The notes under the pieces were generated by a model. That model saw only the letters and a list, made by a program, of their open reading frames with translations, was not told where the DNA came from and made no database searches. A stretch of 64,000 bases of DNA from Archilochus colubris (lineage: Eukaryota > Chordata > Aves > Apodiformes > Trochilidae). The DNA is taken from the NCBI GenBank assembly GCA_023079485.1, contig CM041084.1, positions 119,768,467 through 119,832,466 on the forward strand, in the 5' to 3' direction. Position 1 is the stretch's first letter. Each line of letters starts with the position of its first letter. This document shows positions 25,201 through 37,099 of the stretch, piece after piece. The translations under genes were made by a program, and so were the position numbers.

Positions 25201-28200
25201 ATGTAAAAGCTCATGTTTCTCTCCATTCAGTGAAATATAGGTCTCTTTGTAAATGTTATCTGAAATTTTTTAGCCAAAAAGCTTCAGTTTCTCCCTGAAG
25301 GACGGGCACCCCAACCTTTACCATGGCATCTGCCCAGAGTTGTGGATTCTGCAAAGCCCAACTCAAATTCTGCTGAATGTTTAGAAAATTTACTAAGGAT
25401 TTAGAGAACTACCAAAATTTGAGATACTTAATTTAATTTAATTTTTTAATCTTGATTGAGTGCTAATCTTCAAGGAAACAAACTGAAAATGTCCTCTGTA
25501 TGTCCCTTTCTCCCAAAAAGAGAGTTTCTGCTTTGGATGAATGCTTATACATTGACTGCAGTAACACTATCATTAAGCAAATTTTAATTCCGTCCTTAGT
25601 GCAATTCAATTAATCTAATACATGATAATCTATTTTTTATTAGATTCATATTTTATTTTTATTAGATTCATATTTACCTTTTTACCATATTTTATTTGCA
25701 TGGTATAAAAGCTTAAACTTCCTGTTTTCTCTAGTGAGATCTGTAAGTTTGTCAGTAGGAGAAGACAAGTCACCCAAACGTTTTGGTCTACGTGAACTTT
25801 TCAAGTGGATGGGTATTCATTTTGAAGTCATATGATCCTGACAAGAATAGCCTCTGTGAAGTCAAGGAGAAACAACGCCTAGCATCTCAGTGTCCTTAAA
25901 CAAACTGTACATTTCAGTAAATATCAGAGATTTATTTGTGAGCCAGACAGAGATGAAGGAAAGGCTAAGGTTAAGACTACTATTTGTAACTTCCAAATCA
26001 CTTATAAGCAGGATGGAAATTTAGCCCTTTGAAGCTTCCCAGGCTGAATGGTGTGAATGTTTCCTGTTGACCCCTTCTGCTTCTCTTTGGAGCTCTGCCA
26101 GCACAGCACATTTTGCACCTGCGTCCTACGGGAAGTTTGTCCCTCAGCAGCTAAAAGCAAAACCAGTGTAGAGTGGAAACTCTTGCATTTTCAGTAATAC
26201 AACGTGCATTTCTGATTCCTGCTTATTTTGAAGACCAGAAGGACAAATTGTCTATATCTCTGAAGAAGAAAACTCAGGAAACTCAAGTGAGACATGCAGC
26301 CCTTAATGTGTCAGGAGGAAATAGGCTGGCTGGAAATATGTTTCTGGTCTGTCTTTTCTACTTGCATCATTCATCCAAAGTCAAGAGTCTTTCAAAATCA
26401 ATGAATTTTTCCTTATAGAAAACAAATCAGCTTGCAAGAGCTCCTACCCAGGTATAAAGCAATTCTCTTTGACTGCAACTGCATCTTCTGCAGTTTCTAA
26501 AATGCGTTGGTTAATCACCATTTCCAGTGAATTAGAATATTAACTTTCTTTCTTACGTGATTTAAGTATTGCAACAAAGGTAGGTTAAAAACAGGCTCTC
26601 TGATGTAAATGTGCCTCAAGCAGCACCTGTGGCTTCCAGGAACAAAGCCTCTTCTTCAAGGAAAAGCCAGTGTCTTCTTTAAGAGGCAGATTGCTAAGGA
26701 TTTAAAAGTTGTTCTGCAGCAGTGTGTGTCAGATTTCTGTATTAGATTTGATCATTTATGCTTGACTTCAATTACTTCTTCCAGGGTGAGCTCTAGGGTT
26801 AGAAATACTGGAGTGTCATTAAAAAAAAAACAACAAACAAAACCAGAATGGAACTAACTGTCAAGGGTGGAGGAAGCAGGGCTTCTCTCATTCCTACTTA
26901 AAGCAGGTCTCCAAACAGTGATAGCTCAGGTCTGAAATATTCATTCTCCTGTTTCATAAAATCTAGGAATTATATCTGGAGTTATATCAACGAGGTTCAA
27001 GGATTCCTTTTGGATAGTGGGTAATGCATTTTATGTGTTAGGCTCTGGGCAGCAAGAGGAATGGGGGAGGATGCAATCATACAAGCCATTATGGACAACA
27101 GAATGCCACTTTTCACATTTTCTTACCTTAGCTTTCCTCAGCTCTCCCCAGTCTCTCCACAACATGCACTCCAGATGCTTTGCAGGCTTCCATTGCTGTG
27201 AGCATTTGGGAAATGCCCTGTATGCAATTCTACTTTAGTTAAATATGTTAATAAAAGTAATATACTGTAAACATGTCTGTAGCCATCCTCCTTGCAATAT
27301 TTGATGTGCTCTGAAAGAGCTGGTGTTTAGTCCCCCGATACAATGAGAAGGTCTCAGAAGAACAGGAAATAATAACAGAGCCTGCAAGCTCATGTCACCC
27401 ATTTCGTGCCAGCTATTTCATGCCAAACGCTGTTCTCAGGCACCTGGCAAACACAATTCATTCATTTTCTAAATGTCAGTGGGCAGCCAGCTCCTCAGGA
27501 CCTTCCCTCCCACCACAGGGACACTCGATAGGTGCAATCGGGCAGCGCTCAGCCCCCAGCCTCCTTCCTGAGCCACATGCACAGACTGTAAGGACACCTT
27601 ACAGCAACTCGGTTCTGCTTTTGTCTTGCAAGCAGCAGCTTTTTTCTGTTGTTCTTCCTGCTTATTTTACCTCACCACCACTGTTTTGCAGCATTTCAAC
27701 AGAGCTTTGATAGGCATAAGTTTCTTACAGAGAAAACCCGCTCAGTGGGTGCCCCAGATGCAACAAGTGGTTTCTGCTGTAAGGCACAAAATGCTGATGC
27801 TGTGCTGTGAGCTCCTGGCTTTGGGGGGCTGCTGCAGCTGCCAGAGCTGAGCACATGTGCAGATCTGCTGTATGTGCCATTAGTCATCACTGTCCTCTCC
27901 AGGATCCAGGGCTCCAAACTCAGCATAGGTGTTGGAGACCTCTGCCTGCCAGCACCTGAGCACAGGGATGTTGCTCCATCCACCTCCTGCTTTTCCTGCT
28001 TTTCCTCTACCCAAAGCTTGAAACTACACTTGGCTGGCAGCTGTAATGTAATCCAAATAATGAACTGAAAGAAGACTTGTCACCACACAGAGGGTGTCCT
28101 CAGTAAGGTAGCTGTGTACAGTCCATGTAGCCAGGCTTTGAGATGCAGGTTTGGTTTTAGTGGACATAATACAACTGCATACAAATTGTCTTTGAGGTTC

Positions 28201-28830
28201 TCTGACTCATAAATGTAACCTAAAAACTGTTGTCACTTCAGTCCAAAATTGAAACGATGCTTCTTCCTATGCCTAAAAATACATTTTCTTCAGTGTTTTC
28301 AATATCTCTCATATTAGTGTGAAGAACACAAGATGGACAAACACAAGGTTTTAAAATGTCAGACGATTAGCTAGTAGTCATACGGGGAACAAAAAATCTC
28401 TTTTCCTTCTTTTTTTCCTCCATAAAACAGAATCTCATGTGTCTCAGCACTTAGCAGTCTGTACCTCTGGCAGCTGAAGCCATCCTTTTGTTTTACAGCT
28501 TTGCAATTTAAACAACTATTCAATACCCTCTGACGCTCAAAATAAAGAAATGGTTTGTAAAAGTGCCAGAAGCACTACTGACAGACTTTACATCTGGCTA
28601 TATGCTCTCTGCATCCAGTATTTTTACCTATCTGGCAGCAATGAACTTACAGTAGTGCTCAGTCTTCTGGGTAAAGGATGAAGTTCAAATGTCCAGGCTG
28701 AGCCTCTGAAATGTCTTTGCTGCCTTCAGGCTGCTTGACTGAGAGAAATGGACACAGTTACTGGCAGGAAAGAGGAAAACTGCTGGGTTTTTTTCTGTGT
28801 GAGAAGAAAGTAGAGGATGACAGCATGTAT

Positions 28831-28846
28831 GTGTGTGTGTGTGTGT
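28831..28846. repeat. (GT)8 microsatellite
   Basis: Eight uninterrupted GT units after GCATGTAT. Confidence 0.9.
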
Positions 28847-29589
28847 CCATGAAGAAATGGGGATTGGATGAAGCCCTAAATCCTGAAAGTTGTGCAGATG
28901 CCCACATAGCTTTTTGGGGACCTGGCATAAATTGATGAGAACTTAGGTGAACCAGAGGAGAGTGAAGTCTGAATTACTGGAAGGAGTCCTGGATCCTGCG
29001 TTTGTTCACCTTTAGGGAAAAAGCCCATCTTTCTTCTCAGCATGGCCAAGCAGGAGACAGGCTGAAAGGTGCATGGTAAGAGAGGGAATGCTGGTGCTTT
29101 GGAGAATTGATATTTGCCAGAAGGAGGGCTGTATTCATTGTGCCTTTTACTGGTCATGTTTTGTAGCCATTCTGTGCATGTAAACATTTGTACAGAGTAG
29201 TCCTCTGGGTGCAACTAAAACCCCATGCAGCAGGAAGCTGTGCTGAGGATGGAGAGATGGCAGCGCCCGGTTACCAAACACATGTGGCCACTGATGCCAG
29301 TGGAGCATGAGAGTTTACTCTCTGGCTGAGTCATCTCCCCCTGAGGAAGCTGCATGAAAATCACACTTAACAGGGGTGATAAAGACTGTAGGGATGAAAG
29401 AGAGTCAAGAATCTGCTAACAGTATTTCTGTAGCAAGCAGATGACTGAATGCATTTCCAAACCTTACGTAATGTCTTTCGTGAGTCACGACACCTCAGCC
29501 TATGGAGCATATGCAGCAGTGAGTCTGTAAAAATACCAACAACGTTTTTGGATTCTTAGGAGATGCTCACAAAGAAGGAAACATGGCAT

Positions 29590-29900
29590 GGGCATGTACT
29601 GATGAGGGGCAATGGCTTTAAACTAGAAGACAGGAGATTTAAGTAAGATATTAGGAAGTTCTTCAGTGTGAAGCTGGTGAGACGCAGAACAGGTTGGCCA
29701 GGCAGGTTGTGGATCCTCATCTCTGGAAGTGTTCAAGGCCAGGTTGGATGGGGCTTTGAGCAACCTGGGCTACTGGGACGTGTCCCCACCCATGAAGGGA
29801 ATTGAGGTCCCTTAATCTTTAAGGTCCCTTCCAATGAAACTGGCAAATTTGCATTAGTGTTCTGTCAAATGGGGAACTTTTATGATTCTATGGTGGTTTA
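29590..29900 (+). repeat. CR1 LINE 3' fragment
   Basis: 'GAGGGGCAATGGCTTTAAAC' through 'AGTGTTCAAGGCCAGGTTGG' and 'CTTTAAGGTCCCTTCCAA' is a CR1 3' end. Before the final TATGATTCTATGG the sequence is disturbed by about 40 unrelated bases. Confidence 0.88.
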
Positions 29901-32054
29901 ATTTCATTCTTGTTTTGTTACAACTTTATTAATAGCAGGAAAATCCCATTCTATAAAGTAGTTTTCTTTTAAAAATTTTAAACAAAGCATCTATAAAATT
30001 TACTGCTATGATGTCTGCAGTATTGGCTTCTTTCAGTGGAAATTGAGCCAGCCTGCTGTATCAGCAAGCTGCTGTTTTCTGCAGGTTTTGGACACAAATG
30101 TTCTCCCAAGCATTTAATACAGGGAGGCCTCCTGAAACTTGAATTATTTCCACAGTTTAGAAATTGCATGAAAGTCCATTGAGTATATTCAGCTGAGAAA
30201 ATGAAGGAGGTGGATGCTTGTGCTGTCATTAAAGACATGATGCTCCCATCACGTTGATTTCTGGGTCCTTCCTGGATCCCTAAGCTATCTTTGCTGTGCT
30301 TCAGTGTGGCGGTCTTGTCAGACTGCACCTCACACCCTCTTCACTTCAGAATTTGTGGTTTTTTGCCAACTATCTCCATCATGCATGTGTATCTTCAGTT
30401 CAAATCCTCACATTCTTCTTGACTGTCTATTGTTATGCCTCGTCATAATATCCTTCGACCTTATTTTTGCAGTATACCTTCCTATAAATTTCTCTGTACC
30501 CATGTGTAATTCTGTGTTCCTGTAAAGGGCTCATTCTCTAGTTTCCCAGCTCCTTCTCCTCACACCTCTGCCTAATGCCCAGATTCCATAGAAACTAGTG
30601 TAAAATCACAGAAAGAAGGCAATAATGCACTCCCACAATCTTTCAGTTTGCAGTTTTGTCCAGAGCAAAAATAGGAATTCCTAGCATTTCTCTATCATCT
30701 AATTCAAAGAAATTATTCTTGCATTTAGATAAAATTTTGCTTCATGCCTAACTTGAATCTCAATTTTCATGCAACTTAAGTCCATCTGTTTTTGTCTTAA
30801 TCCCCAAGGGCACGGGAAACAGCTTTCTAGAGCAGCTGTTTGTGTACTGAGGACAGCTACTTCTCAGGCTCCTACCCTCTTCATATTCCTATCTAATAAA
30901 TGTCAGGTTCTTCTGTGTCTGATCTTGTCCATTTTTCACACATTGTTTTTCTACATAAACATCCTTTTCCCTTTCTTTAACATATTTGGTTCCCCCATGG
31001 CTTCTCCTTTCCCCTCACTTTCTTCCTTTTCCCTATACTTAATGCTCTTCTGTTTTTGATTTAATATGTCCTTATCTCCTTGTTCTTAAATATTCATTTC
31101 CAATCCTTCTGCAAACTGAATCCTTCTGTTCTGCTGGATACCATGGGCGCATGTGGAGGCTTGTTGCAATCTATGCCAGGAATGTGTTGCCTTGGTATGG
31201 CAGGAATGCACGGAAGTCATCTGCTGGAATGGAAATGCCTTTCAATTACCTTCTCTTTGCACAATGTCTTTTTTGGTCCCTAGCCCCTGTGAAACACTGC
31301 TGGTGCTCTTCTGCCTTCTCTGTTTCCATGGTAGCTGATCCCATCCTTTCCCTGACTTTCTCATCAGCGGCCTAAACAAAATCTAGAAATGTCATAATTA
31401 AAATGGGAGACAGTTTACAGTATTTTTGAAGACTGGGTGGTATTAAATGATAAAAGCACTTTGCAGCTAAAAATGGGTAAGTAATTAAGCACCATTATCT
31501 TAAATGATGATACTTTCAGAGGTATTCTGTGGAACATGTCCTGGATATAGTAAAATTGTAGTGTTAAATACAGTTAATGACACTGTTCCAGAAGAACAGA
31601 ACATAATGGTTTAATTAACCCAGAGTTACTGCAGCCTGATTTTAACTAACTTGCTTCTCCTTCTTTAAAAGCACTCCTACCTTGAGCATTTCAGCCAAGT
31701 GCCCTTGGAATCAGACCTGGATTTGGACTCCGATGAAATCCCAAAATTAGCAACAAAGGCTGATCCAAAATCCACATCTAAATACTTTCATCCTCTGGCA
31801 TATTTGTAGGCCAGATTCAACGTTTCCTAAGCTGCAGTTTTCCACATGATACCTGATGTCCTGCTTCCCCCTTTCCCTTTCCCACAAATGACTTTGAACA
31901 GTAACTGTGAGGTGTTAAGGAGCTGGAAAAATTTTAATCTTAGGTCAAATTAAGTGTAGACTAAGAACTTTAAATCCAGGCATCCATCCTCAAAAATCAT
32001 GGTCAAGAACTGCCTTTTGTGATCTAATACAATGTCTCTGCCAAACTGCTATTT
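29901..32054. other. Unannotated sequence, pyrimidine-rich on the plus strand
   Basis: 30.3-31.1 kb is rich in T and C on the plus strand, which creates long but compositionally trivial open frames. An exon-like segment lies at 31672-31809. Confidence 0.55.
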
Positions 32055-32466
32055 GGTGAATATGAGGAGAGGCTGAGGGAGCTGGGGGTGTTCAGCCTGG
32101 AGAAGAGGAGACTCAGGGGAGACCTCATCACTCTCTACAACTCCCTGAAAGGAGGTTGGAGACAGGTGGGGGTTGGTCTCTTTTCCCAGGCAACTATCAG
32201 CAAGACAAGAGGGCATGGTCTTAAGTTGTGCCAGGGGAGGTTTAGGTTGGACATTAGGAAGAATTTCTTTACTGAGAGGGTGATCAGACATTGGAATGGG
32301 CTGCCCAGGGAAGTAGTGGATTCTCCATCCCTGGAGATATTTAAAAAGAGACTGGATGTGGCACTCAGTGCCATGGTCTGGTAACCACAGTGGTAGTGGA
32401 TTAAGAGTTGGACTTGATGATCTCAGAGGTCCCTTCCAACCCAGCCAATTCAATGGTTCTGTGAAT
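32055..32466 (+). repeat. CR1 LINE 3' fragment with RT C-terminal remnant
   Basis: It begins in the 'TATGAGGAGAGGCTGAGGGA' block and keeps an open frame of about 98 codons ([20 protein letters not shown] ... [20 protein letters not shown]). It ends with 'CCAACCCAGCC' and a weak tail. It is little diverged from the 2-kb and 52-kb copies. Confidence 0.95.
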
Positions 32467-33199
32467 AATAAGTTGGAAAATGGAGAAAGCCAAGTCTCCT
32501 CTTTCAAATTCATGTCTTGATTTCAAAGGAATTCACGTACTGTTGTGGATTAACACACACATTATTACTGTGAAAGATAACACCTGGAATTCTACTCTTT
32601 GACCATAGTGTGTATTTTGTTCCAGTTTGGCTAAAAAGGCATATTAAAAAAAGTGGCATTCAAAACCTATAGCTTAATACCTATTGTTCACCTCTCTGTC
32701 ATTTATAGCTCTTTACTTAATTAATGTTGAAGCCACTAGGAAAATAAAACTTAGTTCTTGTCTAAATGTGTGCCCTCCAACACAGAGCTGTCTGATTAAT
32801 CAGTGTAAGACATGAAGGAGGACATATGAACGTTCAGGCAAGTGAGCAAACCCAAATTTCCAACACAGGTTGTATTTTATTCTGTCCAACAATCCATGTG
32901 TTGGTATATTAAATCCAGAAATCCCAATACCACCCTGTCCCAGTAAATCACAACCCTCAACAGGAATCCTTCATTTTCTGAATTCAGAAACCCCTCCTTT
33001 TGGAGAAATGACACCAAACACACTGCCAGTGTGTTCTAAAATCTCCTAGCTAACCAGTCCCAAGTGACTGTGAAAAACATTAGCTGAAGGAAACAAATAT
33101 TGATGTGATGAAATTTAGATTATTAGATTGAAAAAAAAACCCTTGTCTGTTCCTTTTCCTTTTTTTTCTTTTTTTTTTTTCTTTTTTCTTTCTTTCTAG

Positions 33200-33375
33200 A
33201 AATCAAAAGGAAAAACATGGGATATTTTAACAAATTCTGTCACCATCTTTGCCACTGGTTTTATGGGGCTGAGGGATTTGTTTGGCTGCTACAGTGATGA
33301 CCACAAGATAAAACGGTTTAGATGAAATTTTTAATTTTTCCTCCTAGAATAAAAGCCATTGACATTAGGTAGTTT
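33200..33375 (+). CDS. Candidate last exon of an unidentified plus-strand gene
   Basis: A polypyrimidine tract of nearly 50 bases ends TCTTTCTTTCTAG at 33199. Right after it comes a phase-0 open frame of 41 codons (33200-33322) that includes TFATGF-like hydrophobic residues and FMGLRDLFGCYSDDHK, ending in TGA at 33323-33325. A canonical AATAAA lies at 33348-33353, 23 bases past the stop, followed by GGTAGTTTTTC as a possible U/GU-rich downstream element. Acceptor, open frame, stop and polyadenylation signal in the right order make this the best exon candidate outside JPH1. I do not recognise the peptide. A phase-0 donor must exist upstream. 21025-21098 would fit in phase but is 12 kb away. 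This could still be chance. Confidence 0.3.
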
Positions 33376-34254
33376 TTCTTAAAGATGTTACATATGGAAA
33401 TTACCTCCTACTATGGCAGGAGGTGTAACAAAACTTATTTTGCAGTTTCTGTGTGCATCAGAAAACAAATGAGATGGATACAGCAATTGCTCAGCTACAG
33501 CATGTTGCCATATACTGTTTCTTGCTCAGACTTACCATAAATTCTATTTTTTCATGTTTCTGTGAATATTAAATGAGAGCATGAGAGGACTACTTCACTT
33601 GAAAGGCTTATTTATTTCCTCTTCTCTTAATTTCCTTTATTTACTGAATTACATTTCCATAGGAGAATGGTATGCTGAACTAGATCCTCTGACTAAATGG
33701 TTCAAGTGAGCTACAAGTAAAACCCTTTAGATATAATTCACAGCCATGGTTTTATTACTAGTAATTAGGAACATTATTGTAGCTCAATATCTAGTGAGTT
33801 TCTGCAGGCTTTTATATTTGCATCCACATGACTGTCAGGATCTTTTAATATTGTGTAACTTCATCTTAATACATGCATAGATACATGTCATTAAAAGTTA
33901 TGTAAATAACTATTTCAAGATCTTTCATCAAACACTTGTAAAGAGGCATTTAGTCCTTTTAAAGTCAGCACTCAAGTCTATTAATTATTTTTTAAAAAAT
34001 ACATCTGTATCTGAAAGAAAAGATTCTACACTCTCTGCCTTCATTACTGATGGAGAGACCAAGTAAATACTATATATGCTAAGTAAAGAAAGGACCAGCT
34101 GCACTAAAAAGTAATGATAACACATGATTTTTTTTCTTCAGTCTCTGGCACCTCAGTATCATTCATTTTGCTGTTTTTGTTTATGCTATAGAATATAGCA
34201 TATAATATGTAATATACAAATAAACAGAGTTGCCAAAGAAACCAGACCAAAACT

Positions 34255-34358
34255 AGCCATGGTCTGATAACCACAAGGGTAGTGGATTAAGGGTTGGACT
34301 TGATGATCTCAGAGCTCCTTTCCAACCTGGATGATTCTGTGATTCTGAATCACAGAAA
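34255..34358 (+). repeat. CR1 terminal 100 bases
   Basis: 'CCATGGTCTGATAACCACAA' to 'GATTCTGTGATTCTG' is the last part of the CR1 3' UTR only, an extreme 5' truncation. Confidence 0.88.
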
Positions 34359-34965
34359 AACTCAAAGGTGAGAGCTCACTTCTGACTGGCATCCGTGGGC
34401 AAACACAACTGTGCCAGGAGAAAGTACTTTGCTGGGAAAAAACCTCCCTGCACTAAAGTGGGGAAAAATTTACCATGCTAGAGCAAACCTAGGAGCATTA
34501 ACTTGCATTGTGTGTCCACGGGATTTTTCTTCTCTTAAGCACAATAGTCACATTCCCATGTGAACCCATTTGTAAATTTATGACATATAAACCAGAAAAA
34601 ATGTCCTTTGCATTCACACACGATAGAAAAACTGAGGTGTTTCCAAGTACATGTTGATTTTTGAGAGTTATGAACACTGATGGGCAGGAAAAGCTGTCAT
34701 ATTTCTCAGCTGATTATGAAAACTTTGTAATATTTCTGGCTTCCTGCTAAGATTTACAGATGTCTGACTATGCTATGACATTCACACAACTTAAATAATT
34801 CATGTCAAATTTACATTCATTATTGAAGATGCTATACAATATGGATCATACAATGCAAGAGAAGAGCTCCATCAGTGAACTGGACAAAAATTTTCTGGCA
34901 TTGTATTTATTTCTGTTTGTTTTCCTTGAGAATGTAGTTTTCTCTACTTTAAGAGCCTAAAATTT

Positions 34966-35777
34966 TCATAGAATCATAGAATAGGCTGGGTTGGAAGGGA
35001 CCTCAGAGATCATCGAGTCCACAACTACCGCCACAGTCACTAGACTATGGCACTGAGTGCCATATTGAGTCGCTTTTTAAATGTCTCCAGGGACGAAGAG
35101 TCCACCACCTCCCCAGGCAGCCCGTTCCAATGTCTGATCACCCTTTCCGTGAAAAAAATTCTTTCTAATATCCAATCTGAACTTCCCCCGGCACAATTTA
35201 AGACCATGCCCTCTTGTCTTACTGAGAGTTGCCTGGGAAAAGAGCCCAACGCCCCCCTGGCTCCATCTTCCTTTCAGGTAGTTGTAGAGAGCAATGAGGT
35301 CTCCCCTGAGCCTCCTCTTCTTCAGGCTGAACAGCCCCAGCTCCCTCAGCCTCTCCTCATAGGATCTGTGTTCGAGTCCCTTCACCAGCTTGGTTGCCCT
35401 CCTTTGGACCTGTTCAAGGACCTCAATATCCTTCTTGAACTGAGGGGCCCAGAACTGAACACAGTACTCAAGGTGTGGCCTTACCAGGGCTGAGTATAGG
35501 GGCAGAATCACCTCCTTGGACCTGCTGGTGACGTTGTTTCTGATACATGCCAGGATGCCATTGGCCTTCTTGGCCACCTGGGCACACTGCTGGCTCATGT
35601 TCAGCTTCCTGTCAATCCAGACTCCCAGGTCCCTTTCTGCCTGGCTGCTCTCAGCCACTCTGTCCCCAGCCTGTAGCGCTGCATGGGGTTGTTGTGGCCA
35701 AAGTGCAGGACCCGGCACTTGGCCGTGTTGAAGCTCATCCCATTGGAGTCAGCCCATCTCTCCAGTCTGTCCAGGTA
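34966..35777 (-). repeat. CR1 LINE, about 0.8 kb, minus strand
   Basis: It starts with the inverted tail CATAGAATCATAGAATAGGC and runs through the 3' UTR into the ORF2 C-terminus. A minus-strand frame of over 200 codons is open and includes [20 protein letters not shown] and [18 protein letters not shown]. The reverse-transcriptase core is missing, so this is the non-catalytic end only. It is among the best preserved copies in the window. Confidence 0.96.
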
Positions 35778-36513
35778 GGTTTTTTTTTCTTAGGGAGTAG
35801 GTTAGAAAATACAAATTCTTGAAGTTAAGCTTCACAGGAGTAGAATAATTTTAAAGAATGAGAGAGTAGCAATTATTTCATATTTTTTTCCCATTAAATA
35901 GGTACTAAGAAAACTTTCCTTTTCAACTAAACATTAGGATTTCAGTACAGTTGGCTAGTAATCTGAACTGACACCACAGAAAAAAGAATTCTCAAGCTAA
36001 TTTACTAGTCCAGCAAGCTAATTTATTACTCTTAATGCAGTGGCTTTAAGATAATTGTAATGGTGAATTTTCTCTGTGTAGAATATTGCCTCACAAACCT
36101 ATGAAGACCTTGAGAAGGAGGGAAGCCTACAGAAGTTGTTGATTCACTTACAAGAACAGCTGCTGATGGACCAGACACACACAGACTAAAACAAGATTGG
36201 TTAAACCATCCCTATAGTGGGAGTGTAACAAGATACTAAAGTTCTGAAGACACAAAAATCCTGTCTCAGAAGATAAAAGGAGGCAAATAAGGAAAATTGT
36301 TTTTTTTTTCTTTTCCCTTTCAGTTGTTTCCCAGAATAATTTTGTTGAACTCACAGCACCTCACAATGATTTCAAAGGGGTCAGGACTTCACCCGTTTTC
36401 CTGCTTCACTCCTCGTTTGTTGAATTTGTTAGAAAAATTGTTTCCAGAGAGTGAACAAAGTAATCCATAAACAGGAAAAACTACTCTGAAACTCTGTTAA
36501 TAACCAACTTATT

Positions 36514-36519
36514 TTTATT
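36514..36519 (-). terminator. Candidate distal polyadenylation signal of JPH1
   Basis: TTTATT on the plus strand reads AATAAA on the JPH1 strand. The sequence 20-50 bases further along the minus strand includes a T-run (AGTTTTTCCTG), consistent with a U-rich downstream element. Such hexamers are frequent in AT-rich DNA, so this is a plausible rather than proven end. Confidence 0.4.
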
Positions 36520-37072
36520 AGAGCAAATACAGTTGTGAAAACTGTACATTATACATTTTGGGTCAAGAATTATAAATAGAGAAACTCATAGATAAGGAGT
36601 TCATTCTTTGACAGCAAGAAACTTTAAATAGACAAAGTGACATTATTAAGTACATTGGCAGGCTTCATTGTGCTGTCCAAAATGTAGTGTACAGTATAAC
36701 AACCAATTATAAATAGCCTTTCATGTAAAATACAGCTGTGCACATTTTAGAAAAATACCAACAATTTGTTTGAGCTTTGTTTTAAAAAAGCTTATAAATC
36801 ATACATATTTATAAATGGTACTAACATGCTTACTTAAATTTATAAACATTTTCATAAGCTTTGTTACCCATTATTTCCAGAGCATAAAGTATTTTAAATA
36901 AACATTTAATAGGAATTAAATACGTCAGTTACAAAATTACCTCTCCGTGTAAGGAGACAAGGGGTGATTTCACTGTTGTATGGAACATTTTGTCCATTAT
37001 GTCAAGGCTTACACAGTAACTTTTAAATTTTTGTTCTTATTTAAAAATTACTTTCCTAAATTTTAAACACAA

Positions 37073-37099
37073 TTTATTATTATTATTATTATTATTATT
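37073..37099. repeat. (TTA)n microsatellite in the JPH1 3' UTR region
   Basis: Nine uninterrupted TTA/ATT units. Confidence 0.95.

Larger units (their letters stand above)
11611..29589. other. Long gene desert without CR1
   Basis: About 18 kb with no CR1 copy, unlike the flanks. It holds the 94-base repeat pair, the possible LTR-like block, (GT)8, a 22-base-period duplication at 25633-25675 (TATTAGATTCATATTT twice), and exon-like segments at 21025-21098 and about 23681-23836. Otherwise I see nothing to annotate. Confidence 0.6.
32467..36494. other. Unique sequence downstream of JPH1
   Basis: AT-rich sequence between CR1 copies. It contains the candidate last exon at 33200-33375 and an exon-like segment at 36082-36189. 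33.4-34.2, 34.4-34.9 and 35.8-36.05 kb show nothing to annotate. Confidence 0.55.

Noticed and set aside
35077..35718. 213-codon minus-strand open frame
   Set aside because: Not a host gene. It is the C-terminal end of CR1 ORF2 in the repeat at 34966-35777.
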